Origin: Methyloprofundus sp.
GTDB taxonomy: Bacteria; Pseudomonadota; Gammaproteobacteria; Methylococcales; Methylomonadaceae
Length of the DNA: 7,191 bases
Assembly: GCA_030619185.1 (NCBI GenBank)
Contig: JAUXBW010000117.1
Coordinates: forward strand, 1 to 7,191
Direction of reading: 5' to 3'
The notes beneath the pieces are model-generated. The model was not told where the DNA came from. It saw only the letters and a program-made list of their open reading frames with translations, and did no database searches. Every line of letters starts with the position of its first letter. Position 1 is the first letter of the stretch. Both the position numbers and the translations under genes were made by a program. This document shows positions 1 to 6,814 of the stretch, in pieces.

Positions 1-2139
1 CCCACTCGCGCCTGTGACACCAGCCGGTTTATTATCATCACGCCCGACCCAGAATACAGCTAAATAATCCCCCGTATAGCCTGCAAACCAGCTATCTTTC
101 AGGTCATTTGTCGTGCCTGTTTTACCTGCAACCCGCAAGCTTTTGGGTAGTACTTTATAAGCCGAGCGTCCCGTCCCCTTGCGCATGACTTCCTGTAACA
201 CGACATTGGTTAAATAGGTTGCAGCCGGATCCAGCTCTTGTCTAAGTGCATAAGGATACCGTTGCAACACTGTTCCATCCTGGGCCAGCACAGCATTAAT
301 AGAACGTAGTGGCATAGCAAACCCATCTCCAGCGAGGGTTTGATACATCTGCGTCACTTCAAACGGGGTTAACGTTAATGCACCTAATAGCATGGATGGA
401 AATAAGTTAATCGGTCGCTTAACACCCGCTTCACGCAAGGTTTTAGCAATACGTCCCACACCGATATCCATTCCTAGCCGTACGGTCGCCAAATTATAGG
501 ATTTAGCCAGGGCTGTATGTAAAGCAACATCACCATGTTCTTTGCGGTCATAATTCTTTGGTTGCCAAATTTTACCTTTTTCAGCCTTAATTTTTATTTT
601 TGTATCACTAAGCGGGGTAATCAGGGTATATTTTTCGGGGTATTCAAGTGCCGTTAAATAAACCAGCGGTTTGATCAATGAACCGATCGGGCGCACAGCA
701 TTTAATGCACGATTAAAGCCGACACCCTGACTATCTCTGCCACCTGCCAATGCAACAATTTCGCCAGTGTCGCGGCGCGTAACTATCGCGGCTGTCTCTA
801 GTTTTTTAGATTGCTTGCGCTTTTCAATTTCAGCTAATTTCAGTTTAATAGTAGCATCTAGCGCATCTTGTACTTTAGTATCCAGCGTGGTAAATATATT
901 CAGACCTTCCGAGGTTAAATCCTGTTCATTATATTCTTGTGTTAACTGACGTTTGACCAAGTCAATAAAAGCAGGATATCGATTCGCAGGTCGATGGGCA
1001 TAAGCAACCACCTTAATGGGTTTTTGCTTAGCCTCTTGCGCCTGCTGATCACTGATATCACCATGCGCGAGCATTTCATCCAGCACCAGATTACGGCGTT
1101 TTAATGCACGTTCAGGCCTTCTACGCAAGTCATAATAGCTAGGCCCACGCACCAATGCAATTAAGGCACTCACCTGATCCAGAGGCAGTTTGTTAAGAGG
1201 CTTGGAAAAGTAAAACTCACTGGCCAGGCCAAAGCCATGTATAGCGTGGGCACCATCCTGGGCTAAATATACCTCATTCAGATAACCCTCTAAAATCTCG
1301 TCTTTACTAAAGCGGTACTCTAAGATTAAGGCCATTAAGGCTTCATTAATCTTGCGCACTAAACTACGCTCCGGCGTTAGGTAAAAGTTTTTTACCAGCT
1401 GCTGAGTAATGGTACTCCCGCCCTGTACCAGTTTCCCCGCACGCAGATTTGCCCACATAGCACGCGCTATACCTTTAAAAGAAATACCTATATGCTGATA
1501 AAAGTCGTGATCTTCGGTCGCTAATAGGCCTTGTACCAAAGTCTCTGGCACGTCCTCTAGCTTAACAAGCACCCTATCCTCTTTATGCGCAGGATAGAAA
1601 CTACCAATTTGCACAGGATCAAGGCGTACAATAGCTAACTCCCTACCAGAATCTATATCTTTTATAGAACGCACTTCTGTTGCCGAAAATGCAATGCGAA
1701 TATTTTGTATTTCCTGGGTGTTATCCCAAAAGGTAAACTGCCGGGTTTTTAAACTAATCGTCTGCGCATTCTTATAATAGCTCGCTTGTGAAGACAACTT
1801 GCGATCAGAACGATAATGCAACTTTTTCAATAGCACCAGCAACTGCCGGGCATTTATCTTCGAACCCGCGTAGATTTCTACCGGATTAGCAAAGACCCGC
1901 GCCGGGATTGCCCAGCGCTTACCTTCAAATTGCTCTCTGACAGTATAATCCAGATAGCCCAGATAACAGACAAAGACAAAGACAAACAGTGCACCCGCTT
2001 TAAGCACAGGCTTTCTAACCACACGCCAAGATTTTTTCAAGAAGGAGCGCTTTTGCTTTGCTCTGGATTTTTTCTTAGCCGTTTTTGCTGACTGCCTGGT
2101 TTTTTTGGGCTTTGCTGGCTTCTTCTTAGTGGTGGCCAT
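1..2139 (-). CDS. mrcB: Bifunctional class A penicillin-binding protein, PBP1b type (5' 713 codons; C-terminus beyond left edge)
   Basis: Inner-membrane peptidoglycan synthase that polymerises lipid II into glycan strands (glycosyltransferase) and cross-links stem peptides (transpeptidase). The frame is open for exactly 713 codons to the window edge, so the stop is outside. Residues 1-43 are a Lys/Arg-rich cytoplasmic tail and about 45-63 a single hydrophobic anchor (ALFVFVFVCYLGYL). A UB2H-like region follows (about 70-165). The glycosyltransferase domain has ATEDHDFYQH (catalytic Glu209), QGGSTITQQLVKN (239-251) and ILEGYLNEVYL (about 282-292). The transpeptidase has SxxK in GSLIKP (Ser487, Lys490), SxN in KSYN (Ser547, Asn549) and KTGTT (673-677). 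By comparison with E. coli PBP1b, which has the same motif order, roughly the last 65-100 residues are missing. The ATG at 2139 is the only Met before the anchor. It has no clear Shine-Dalgarno and lies three bases after the parC stop, so coupled translation is likely. PBP1b rather than PBP1a is inferred from the UB2H-like insert and the QGGSTITQQLVKN/GRDDN wording. Confidence 0.95.
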   Translation of the reverse strand, partial: MATTKKKPAKPKKTRQSAKTAKKKSRAKQKRSFLKKSWRVVRKPVLKAGALFVFVFVCYLGYLDYTVREQFEGKRWAIPARVFANPVEIYAGSKINARQLLVLLKKLHYRSDRKLSSQASYYKNAQTISLKTRQFTFWDNTQEIQNIRIAFSATEVRSIKDIDSGRELAIVRLDPVQIGSFYPAHKEDRVLVKLEDVPETLVQGLLATEDHDFYQHIGISFKGIARAMWANLRAGKLVQGGSTITQQLVKNFYLTPERSLVRKINEALMALILEYRFSKDEILEGYLNEVYLAQDGAHAIHGFGLASEFYFSKPLNKLPLDQVSALIALVRGPSYYDLRRRPERALKRRNLVLDEMLAHGDISDQQAQEAKQKPIKVVAYAHRPANRYPAFIDLVKRQLTQEYNEQDLTSEGLNIFTTLDTKVQDALDATIKLKLAEIEKRKQSKKLETAAIVTRRDTGEIVALAGGRDSQGVGFNRALNAVRPIGSLIKPLVYLTALEYPEKYTLITPLSDTKIKIKAEKGKIWQPKNYDRKEHGDVALHTALAKSYNLATVRLGMDIGVGRIAKTLREAGVKRPINLFPSMLLGALTLTPFEVTQMYQTLAGDGFAMPLRSINAVLAQDGTVLQRYPYALRQELDPAATYLTNVVLQEVMRKGTGRSAYKVLPKSLRVAGKTGTTNDLKDSWFAGYTGDYLAVFWVGRDDNKPAGVTGASG

Positions 2140-2142
2140 CGT

Positions 2143-4377
2143 CTAATCAGCACTCATCATTTGCTCAACACGCTGGAAACCTCTGGGTAAGCCGTGCCCC
2201 CGTTTTGCTCTAACGCCCAGATAATTAACCAGGTCAGCAGGCTTTAAGGTTAACGTACGCTTTCCAGAAAGCAGTTTCAAGCTGGCTCCATTTGCAAGCA
2301 CAGTAAACGCAACAACCTTATCCGCCCCCGCCGCTAAGTCAGCATTAACAATCTGAACCAGCTTATTACCTTTGCCCTTAGCTAATGCAGGTAAGGCCGC
2401 CGCCGGAAAGACTAATAAACGCCCTTGTAGGGTTACGACAGCAATTAAGTCTTCACTGTTAGCAACTTTAACAGGCGCCAGCAAAGCGACACCTTTAGCT
2501 AAGCTAACGACCACCTTACCTGCTTTGTTTTTAGACACCCAGTCTTTTAATTGCACCCGAAATCCATACCCAGCATCACTGACTAGCAATATCCAGTCAT
2601 CTTCATGACCTGACCACAAATGGGTAAATAATGCGCCGACTGGCGGCTTTAATCGACCGGTTAATGGCTCGCCCTGGCTACGTGCCGAGGGTAAATCATG
2701 TGTTGTTGTCGTATACACTCGGCCAGTTGAATCAAGCACAAACACAGGCTGCGTCGTCCGCCCCAGAACAGAATCCAGGTAGCCATCGCCCGAACGATAA
2801 TTCAAGCCATGTGCATCCACATCATGCCCTTTAGCCGCGCGTATCCATCCTTTTTGTGATAACACGATGGTGACAGGTTCGTTGGCTATCAGTGCGGTAG
2901 CATTTAAAGCCTGCGCTGCACCACGTTCGACAATAAAAGAGCGACGCTCATCGCCATATTTATCTGCATCAAGAAGAATTTCTTTTCTAATTAAGCGATT
3001 TAACAAACGTGCCGAACCCAGTATTTTTTGCAAGTGATCCCGCTCTTTTTCTAATTCTGCCTGCTCACCCACTATTGCCATTTCTTCCAGCTTGGCTAAG
3101 TGGCGTAGTTTTAATTCTAAAATAGCCTCAGCCTGAATATCGGTGATCCCAAACCGTTCCATTAATACAGGTTTCGGCTCATCCTCACTACGGATAATGG
3201 CAATAACTTCATCTATATTCAGAAAGGCGATTAATAGGCCTTCTAAAATATGCAAACGCGCAAGCACTTTATCCAGGCGGTGCTGCAAACGTCTACGCAC
3301 TGTTTCGGTACGAAAGCTCAACCACTCGACTAAGATCTTCAGCAAGCCTTTTACTTGCGGCTTACCATTTAAGCCGATCATGTTCAGGTTAACTCGATAG
3401 GTTCTTTCCAGATCGGTGGTGGCAAACAGGTGCGACATAATACTTTCAACATCCGCACGTTTGGATTTAGGCATCACCACCAGGCGTGTTGGGTTTTCAT
3501 GATCAGATTCATCCCTCAAATCTTCAATCATGGGCAGTTTTTTTGCCTGCATTTGTGCCGCTATCTGCTCCAGTAATTTAGACCCGGAAACCTGATGAGG
3601 TAATGCGGTAATGATAATATTGTGTTCTTCCAGTTCATACTTGGCACGCATACGGATAGAGCCATGGCCAGAGATATACATTTTCTGGATATCTTCCCGG
3701 CTACTGATAATTTCAGCATCAGTGGGATAATCAGGGCCTTGAATAAACTTGAATAAATCCTCCAGACTCGCTTTGGGTTCATCCAGCAAATGCACACAGG
3801 CATTTGCGACCTCTCTCAGATTATGCGGTGGAATATCAGTAGACATCCCGACAGCAATACCCATCGTGCCATTTAGTAGGATGTTAGGCAGTCTATCGGG
3901 TAATAACACCGGCTCTTTTAAGGTACCGTCAAAATTATCTTGCCAATCTACCGTTCCCTGCCCTAATTCACTGAGCAAGGTTTGTGCATAGGCGGTTAAG
4001 CGTGATTCTGTATAACGCATTGCCGCAAAGGACTTTGGATCGTCTGGAGAGCCCCAGTTACCTTGCCCATCAACCAGAGGATAGCGATAAGAAAAAGGTT
4101 GCGCCATTAATACCATAGCTTCATAACACGCGGAATCGCCATGAGGATGATATTTACCCAATACATCACCAACCGTACGTGCCGATTTTTTATGCTTTGA
4201 TAAGGCACTCAGCCCTAACTCGGACATCGCATAAATGATGCGCCGCTGCACCGGCTTTAGACCATCACCTATATGTGGTAGCGCGCGGTCTAAAATAACA
4301 TACATGGAATAATCCAGATATGCCTTTTCAGTAAAGTCCCTTAATGGTATTTGTTCAAAGTTGTCCTGTATACCCAT
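2143..4377 (-). CDS. parC: DNA topoisomerase IV subunit A (ParC)
   Basis: Catalytic DNA breakage-reunion subunit of topoisomerase IV, which decatenates daughter chromosomes as a ParC2ParE2 tetramer. It has 744 residues against 752 in E. coli. The N-terminal winged-helix region carries [15 protein letters not shown] (75-89) and the active-site tyrosine in [10 protein letters not shown] (Tyr122). The wording [21 protein letters not shown] is the ParC form, not the GyrA form. The tower and coiled-coil region runs to about residue 480, including [21 protein letters not shown] (411-431). The C-terminal beta-pinwheel starts near 500, with only a degenerate GyrA-box-like strand ([10 protein letters not shown], 508-517), again as in ParC. 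The quinolone-determining positions equivalent to E. coli Ser80 and Glu84 are Ser82 and Glu86, the susceptible residues. The start at [15 protein letters not shown] fits the family, but no good Shine-Dalgarno precedes it. parE is not adjacent in this window. The gene runs straight into mrcB and is preceded by a 103-bp gap. Confidence 0.98.
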   Translation of the reverse strand: MGIQDNFEQIPLRDFTEKAYLDYSMYVILDRALPHIGDGLKPVQRRIIYAMSELGLSALSKHKKSARTVGDVLGKYHPHGDSACYEAMVLMAQPFSYRYPLVDGQGNWGSPDDPKSFAAMRYTESRLTAYAQTLLSELGQGTVDWQDNFDGTLKEPVLLPDRLPNILLNGTMGIAVGMSTDIPPHNLREVANACVHLLDEPKASLEDLFKFIQGPDYPTDAEIISSREDIQKMYISGHGSIRMRAKYELEEHNIIITALPHQVSGSKLLEQIAAQMQAKKLPMIEDLRDESDHENPTRLVVMPKSKRADVESIMSHLFATTDLERTYRVNLNMIGLNGKPQVKGLLKILVEWLSFRTETVRRRLQHRLDKVLARLHILEGLLIAFLNIDEVIAIIRSEDEPKPVLMERFGITDIQAEAILELKLRHLAKLEEMAIVGEQAELEKERDHLQKILGSARLLNRLIRKEILLDADKYGDERRSFIVERGAAQALNATALIANEPVTIVLSQKGWIRAAKGHDVDAHGLNYRSGDGYLDSVLGRTTQPVFVLDSTGRVYTTTTHDLPSARSQGEPLTGRLKPPVGALFTHLWSGHEDDWILLVSDAGYGFRVQLKDWVSKNKAGKVVVSLAKGVALLAPVKVANSEDLIAVVTLQGRLLVFPAAALPALAKGKGNKLVQIVNADLAAGADKVVAFTVLANGASLKLLSGKRTLTLKPADLVNYLGVRAKRGHGLPRGFQRVEQMMSAD

Positions 4378-4480
4378 GTAGTGTGCGGCTATTTATATGA
4401 TGATTGGTAAATGACAGCTATATTAGCTTATTGTACCCAGCTTAGTAAGCTGAATTTAAAATTATTGTGCGAAGGCTCTG
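4378..4480. other. Intergenic gap between radical SAM gene and parC, with AGCT dyad and possible parC promoter
   Basis: AT-rich 103-bp spacer. Read on the minus strand it contains TACAAT (plus coordinates 4430-4435), a five-of-six match to a sigma-70 -10 box. The hexamer 17 bases upstream (TAAATT) is a poor -35, so the promoter is only a suggestion. A second possible -10 (TATAAA, near 4393-4398) also lacks a good partner. No hairpin followed by a T-run is present for the upstream radical SAM gene, so readthrough into parC cannot be excluded. The repeats here are described separately. Confidence 0.4.
4416..4451. repeat. Four AGCT motifs in dyad arrangement, including a perfect 6-3-6 inverted repeat
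   Basis: AGCT occurs at 4416, 4425, 4439 and 4448. The spacing (9, 14, 9 bases) makes the set symmetric about its centre. The right-hand pair forms a perfect inverted repeat, CAGCTT-AGT-AAGCTG (4438-4452), and AGCTTA is also repeated directly at 4425 and 4439. The block lies about 39-74 bases upstream of the parC start and overlaps the only reasonable -10 candidate. That position would suit an operator or an attenuating hairpin for parC. There is no flanking T-run, so it is not a standard intrinsic terminator. The function is inference only. Confidence 0.4.
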
Positions 4481-6379
4481 TTACTGACAATACAAACATC
4501 CCCGGATATATTCTTTCGGTATTCCCGTTTCCAGTACCGGTTGTTCAAACCAGAACGAAACAGGATATTCAAACCCGGTATTATGCATATAATTATACAA
4601 GGCTTTTTTCAAACCTTGCCCCAGCATCTCATGATCTGTCTGTACTGAATCAATATAATCAATATCATTTTCTGCAAATAAGACATTTTTATTTGCGATC
4701 AGTTGAATGCCATATGCGTCAGGGTTAAGCCCAACAGGGCTGTGAATAGTTGCTGCAAATCGGTGCCAATAGGCAGAGTTAATACAGCCTTGTTGCATTA
4801 ATTGCCTGACATACTCCAAAGCATCCACTGTTTCCTGCTCTGTCTGACTGGGAAATCCATACATCAGATAGGCATGTACTAAAATACCTGCATCAGCAAA
4901 CGCTTTGGTAATCCTGGCAACCTGAGCAACGCTTACACCTTTTTGCATTAAGGCGAGTAGCCTATCAGAGGCAACTTCTAACCCTCCACTAGTAGCAATA
5001 CAGCCTGAGTCCGCTAATAATTGACATTTTTCAGCGGTAAAGGTTTTTTCAAAACGGATATTCCCCCACCAGGTAATCACGATATTCTGTTCTATTAATT
5101 TTGTGGCCAGGGCAAACAATGCTTTGGGTGGTGCCGCTTCATCAACAAAGTGAAACCCTGTTTGTCCGGTTGAGGCAATCAAGGTTTTGATGCGCTGTAC
5201 TGTAATATCTGCTCCGGCATCATCATAGTGCCCTATATAATCCAGACTAATATCGCAGAAGCTACATTTGGCCCAGTAGCAACCATGCGCGATGGTGATT
5301 TTGTTCCAGCGGCCATCACTCCAGATACGGTGCATCGGGTTAAGCATTCCACATAAGGACAGGTATTTATCCAGAGGTAAACCGGTATAATTAGGTGTCC
5401 CTGCGTCTTTTTGTGCAATGTCGTGTTTACCTGCACAGGTCTTAAAAACCACTTGGTCTGCTTCCAGTCTATAGGTTCTGAACAATGTACCGCCCTGCCC
5501 TTGCAGGTTTTCTAATAGCGTTAGTAAAGGGCGCTCACCATCGTCCAGGCAGATGTAATCAATAAATTCAAACAACCGTGGATCTTTGAGTGCACGTAAT
5601 TCGGTATTAATAAATCCGCCACCCAGAATAATTTGTGTATCGGGAGCATATTGCTTGCAGTATTTAGCGGCTTGTAATGCGCCCAGCATATTTCCTGGAA
5701 ACGGCACACTGATACCTAATACGTCTGGAGTCTCTTCAGCTATGTATTGCTGTAGTAGTTGTGCAGTAATTACCTCGGTATAGCTGGGTTCAATCGGGTG
5801 TAATGCAGTATATAAATCATCAAACTGAGGATTTGAAGCAGCAAGTCGTTCGGCATAGCGAGAAATTTCAAAATGAGGGTCTACGCCCTCTTTAATAACG
5901 GCTGCTATATCATTAATAAATAAAGTGGCTAAATATTTTGCCTTGTCTTGTATGCCTAACAAACCAAAAGCCTGATCCAACACATCACTGTTTATCTCTT
6001 CCATTTGATACAGTGCTTCAAATTGCGGGCCTTCTGGTAAAAACCGGCGGGAGGCAATGCGTAAAGCTAAGCTGGGATCTTTACCTTGTAAAAAATGAAT
6101 CACCGCATCAATGCACTGATAGTAATCGACATAGTTGGCTAAAAAGTGATAAATGCTATCGGGCAAGTCCGCATCATCAATATCCGCATAATTGGCTTCC
6201 ACTTGAATAAATAACTTTTCCAGGCCTGGGCGCGATAAGATATTTAATATGAGGTCTATCGCTAAATCTCGTTGCACAACATCATAGGCATGTTGCTTTA
6301 AAAATCCTGTTAAATACGCCGTAGCGGGATACGGTGTATTCAGCTGGGTCATGGGTGGGGTGATTAATAAGACTTTCAT
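4481..6379 (-). CDS. Cobalamin-binding-type radical SAM protein, substrate unknown
   Basis: Predicted cytosolic iron-sulfur enzyme of the B12-dependent radical SAM class, 632 residues. The N-terminus MKVLLITPP with TPYPATAYLTGFL is the usual first beta strand and loop of the cobalamin-binding fold. After a helical stretch of about 160 residues the fold resumes at PDVLGISVPF (218-227), then ILGGGF (251-256) and DDGERPLL (279-286). The DxHxxG histidine is not visible, which suggests base-off/His-off cobalamin binding. The radical SAM domain begins with CYWAKCSFC (Cys367, Cys372, Cys375), a CX4CX2C spacing instead of CX3CX2C. It continues with FHFVDE (409-414), WWGNIRFEK (437-445), SGGLEVAS (464-471) and HAYLMYGFPSQTEQET (502-517), recognisable barrel segments. 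A CX2C ends the protein (Cys628, Cys631). Related enzymes include methyltransferases and cyclases such as BchE, but nothing here identifies the substrate. No precursor peptide or biosynthetic partner is adjacent. The start fits the family; the nearest AGG lies about 15 bases upstream, so ribosome binding looks weak. Confidence 0.85.
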   Translation of the reverse strand: MKVLLITPPMTQLNTPYPATAYLTGFLKQHAYDVVQRDLAIDLILNILSRPGLEKLFIQVEANYADIDDADLPDSIYHFLANYVDYYQCIDAVIHFLQGKDPSLALRIASRRFLPEGPQFEALYQMEEINSDVLDQAFGLLGIQDKAKYLATLFINDIAAVIKEGVDPHFEISRYAERLAASNPQFDDLYTALHPIEPSYTEVITAQLLQQYIAEETPDVLGISVPFPGNMLGALQAAKYCKQYAPDTQIILGGGFINTELRALKDPRLFEFIDYICLDDGERPLLTLLENLQGQGGTLFRTYRLEADQVVFKTCAGKHDIAQKDAGTPNYTGLPLDKYLSLCGMLNPMHRIWSDGRWNKITIAHGCYWAKCSFCDISLDYIGHYDDAGADITVQRIKTLIASTGQTGFHFVDEAAPPKALFALATKLIEQNIVITWWGNIRFEKTFTAEKCQLLADSGCIATSGGLEVASDRLLALMQKGVSVAQVARITKAFADAGILVHAYLMYGFPSQTEQETVDALEYVRQLMQQGCINSAYWHRFAATIHSPVGLNPDAYGIQLIANKNVLFAENDIDYIDSVQTDHEMLGQGLKKALYNYMHNTGFEYPVSFWFEQPVLETGIPKEYIRGCLYCQ

Positions 6380-6480
6380 AAGTTATTTAATCTACCTTTT
6401 CAAAAACACATAACGAGCGCATCATACGCCGCTGGAAGATATACGATGAACAACACCTCTGAAATTAGATATATAACTGA

Positions 6481-6539
6481 CCTTTAAAGTCGAGTAGCCC
6501 GAAGGAACTTTCCTAGGCTGTCGAAAAGTGACTTTTAGG
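6481..6539. repeat. Long imperfect inverted repeat (about 59 bp hairpin)
   Basis: The arms pair in register from outside in: CCT (6481-6483) with AGG (6537-6539), AAAGT (6486-6490) with ACTTT (6531-6535), CGA (6491-6493) with TCG (6521-6523), AGCC (6496-6499) with GGCT (6516-6519), and AGGA (6503-6506) with TCCT (6511-6514) around an ACTT loop. Interruptions are a TT/T mismatch, a 7-base bulge (6524-6530), a GT/G mismatch and a CGA/A mismatch. The bulge can form its own small palindrome, AAAAGT-G-ACTTTT (6524-6536). The structure lies about 100-160 bases upstream of the radical SAM start. It could be a REP- or MITE-like unit, an IS end, or part of a structured RNA. Confidence 0.55.
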
Positions 6540-6579
6540 CTCCATTAGATTTTCCCCTATTCTTGCTATCACCGCCATT

Positions 6580-6600
6580 AAAAAATTCATGCCATTTTTT
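6580..6600. repeat. Perfect AT-rich inverted repeat, 7-7-7
   Basis: AAAAAAT (6580-6586) and ATTTTTT (6594-6600) are perfect inverted copies around a 7-base loop, TCATGCC. On either strand this gives an A-run/T-run hairpin without a GC stem. It is therefore not a textbook intrinsic terminator, although it could weakly end transcription leaving the efflux gene. It lies in the hairpin-rich spacer and may belong to the same repeated element as the 59-bp hairpin. Confidence 0.45.
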
Positions 6601-6702
6601 CGTACTGTGTAAGAAATATATTTTTCTCCCAGGCATTTATATCAGGCAGGGATGACTAACGCAACGCGTGTGTTACGGTGGTATCCGTCAACTTTCAACA
6701 GA

Positions 6703-6721
6703 GTGCTGAAATGAAAAGCAC
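6703..6721. repeat. Short perfect hairpin GTGCT/AGCAC downstream of the efflux gene
   Basis: A 5-bp perfect stem with a 9-base loop lies about 95 bases past the efflux gene stop. No T-run follows on the minus strand, so it is a poor candidate terminator. It is listed because it is the nearest GC-containing hairpin after that gene. Confidence 0.25.
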
Positions 6722-6814
6722 GGTGCAATTCATATCTGCCTGTAAGTATAGTCAATACAACTTGCAGTTATGCCAGCAACTTGGATACCCCAGCCAAAGT
6801 TATACTCATTTCTA

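Larger units (their letters stand above)
6380..6814. other. 435-bp gene-poor spacer with multiple inverted repeats
   Basis: No open frame here has both a ribosome binding site and a recognisable product. The spacer is studded with inverted repeats: a 59-bp imperfect hairpin (6481-6539), AAAAAAT/ATTTTTT (6580-6600), TAACGC/GTGTTA with one wobble pair (6657-6675) and GTGCT/AGCAC (6703-6721). Read on the minus strand, a TATGAT hexamer (6421-6426) lies about 45 bases before the radical SAM start and could be its -10 box, but no good -35 sits at the right distance. No hairpin with a T-run follows the efflux gene. I compared the minus strand by eye with cobalamin and c-di-GMP riboswitch cores and saw no convincing match. 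A dispersed repeat or decayed insertion element is the most natural reading of so many hairpins, but it is unproven. Confidence 0.5.

Noticed and set aside
767..949. Plus-strand open frame of 60 residues inside mrcB
   Set aside because: Antisense to the transpeptidase-linker region of PBP1b, with no ribosome binding site or family match.
2372..3991. Several plus-strand open frames of 67-85 residues and one 80-residue minus-strand frame within parC
   Set aside because: All lie within the full-length, highly conserved ParC frame and show no independent coding signal.
4438..4452. Intrinsic terminator after the radical SAM gene
   Set aside because: The hairpin is perfect but short, and no T-run follows it on the minus strand.
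4411..4728. Plus-strand open frame of 105 residues across the end of the radical SAM gene
   Set aside because: Most of it is antisense to the conserved C-terminal part of the radical SAM protein. It has no recognisable domain and no good ribosome binding site.
5938..6210. Plus-strand open frame of 90 residues inside the radical SAM gene
   Set aside because: Antisense to the well-supported minus-strand gene, with a composition that reads as a shadow and no family resemblance.
6380..6560. Cobalamin or other riboswitch ahead of the B12-type radical SAM gene
   Set aside because: An attractive idea given the enzyme class. However, I could not find the B12-box wording or the conserved core of other common riboswitches on the minus strand. 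The hairpin here does not match a class I know.
6653..6715. Short plus-strand peptide starting MTNATRVLRWYPS
   Set aside because: Only about 20 codons, lying across two of the spacer hairpins. It is better explained by the repeat than by a gene.
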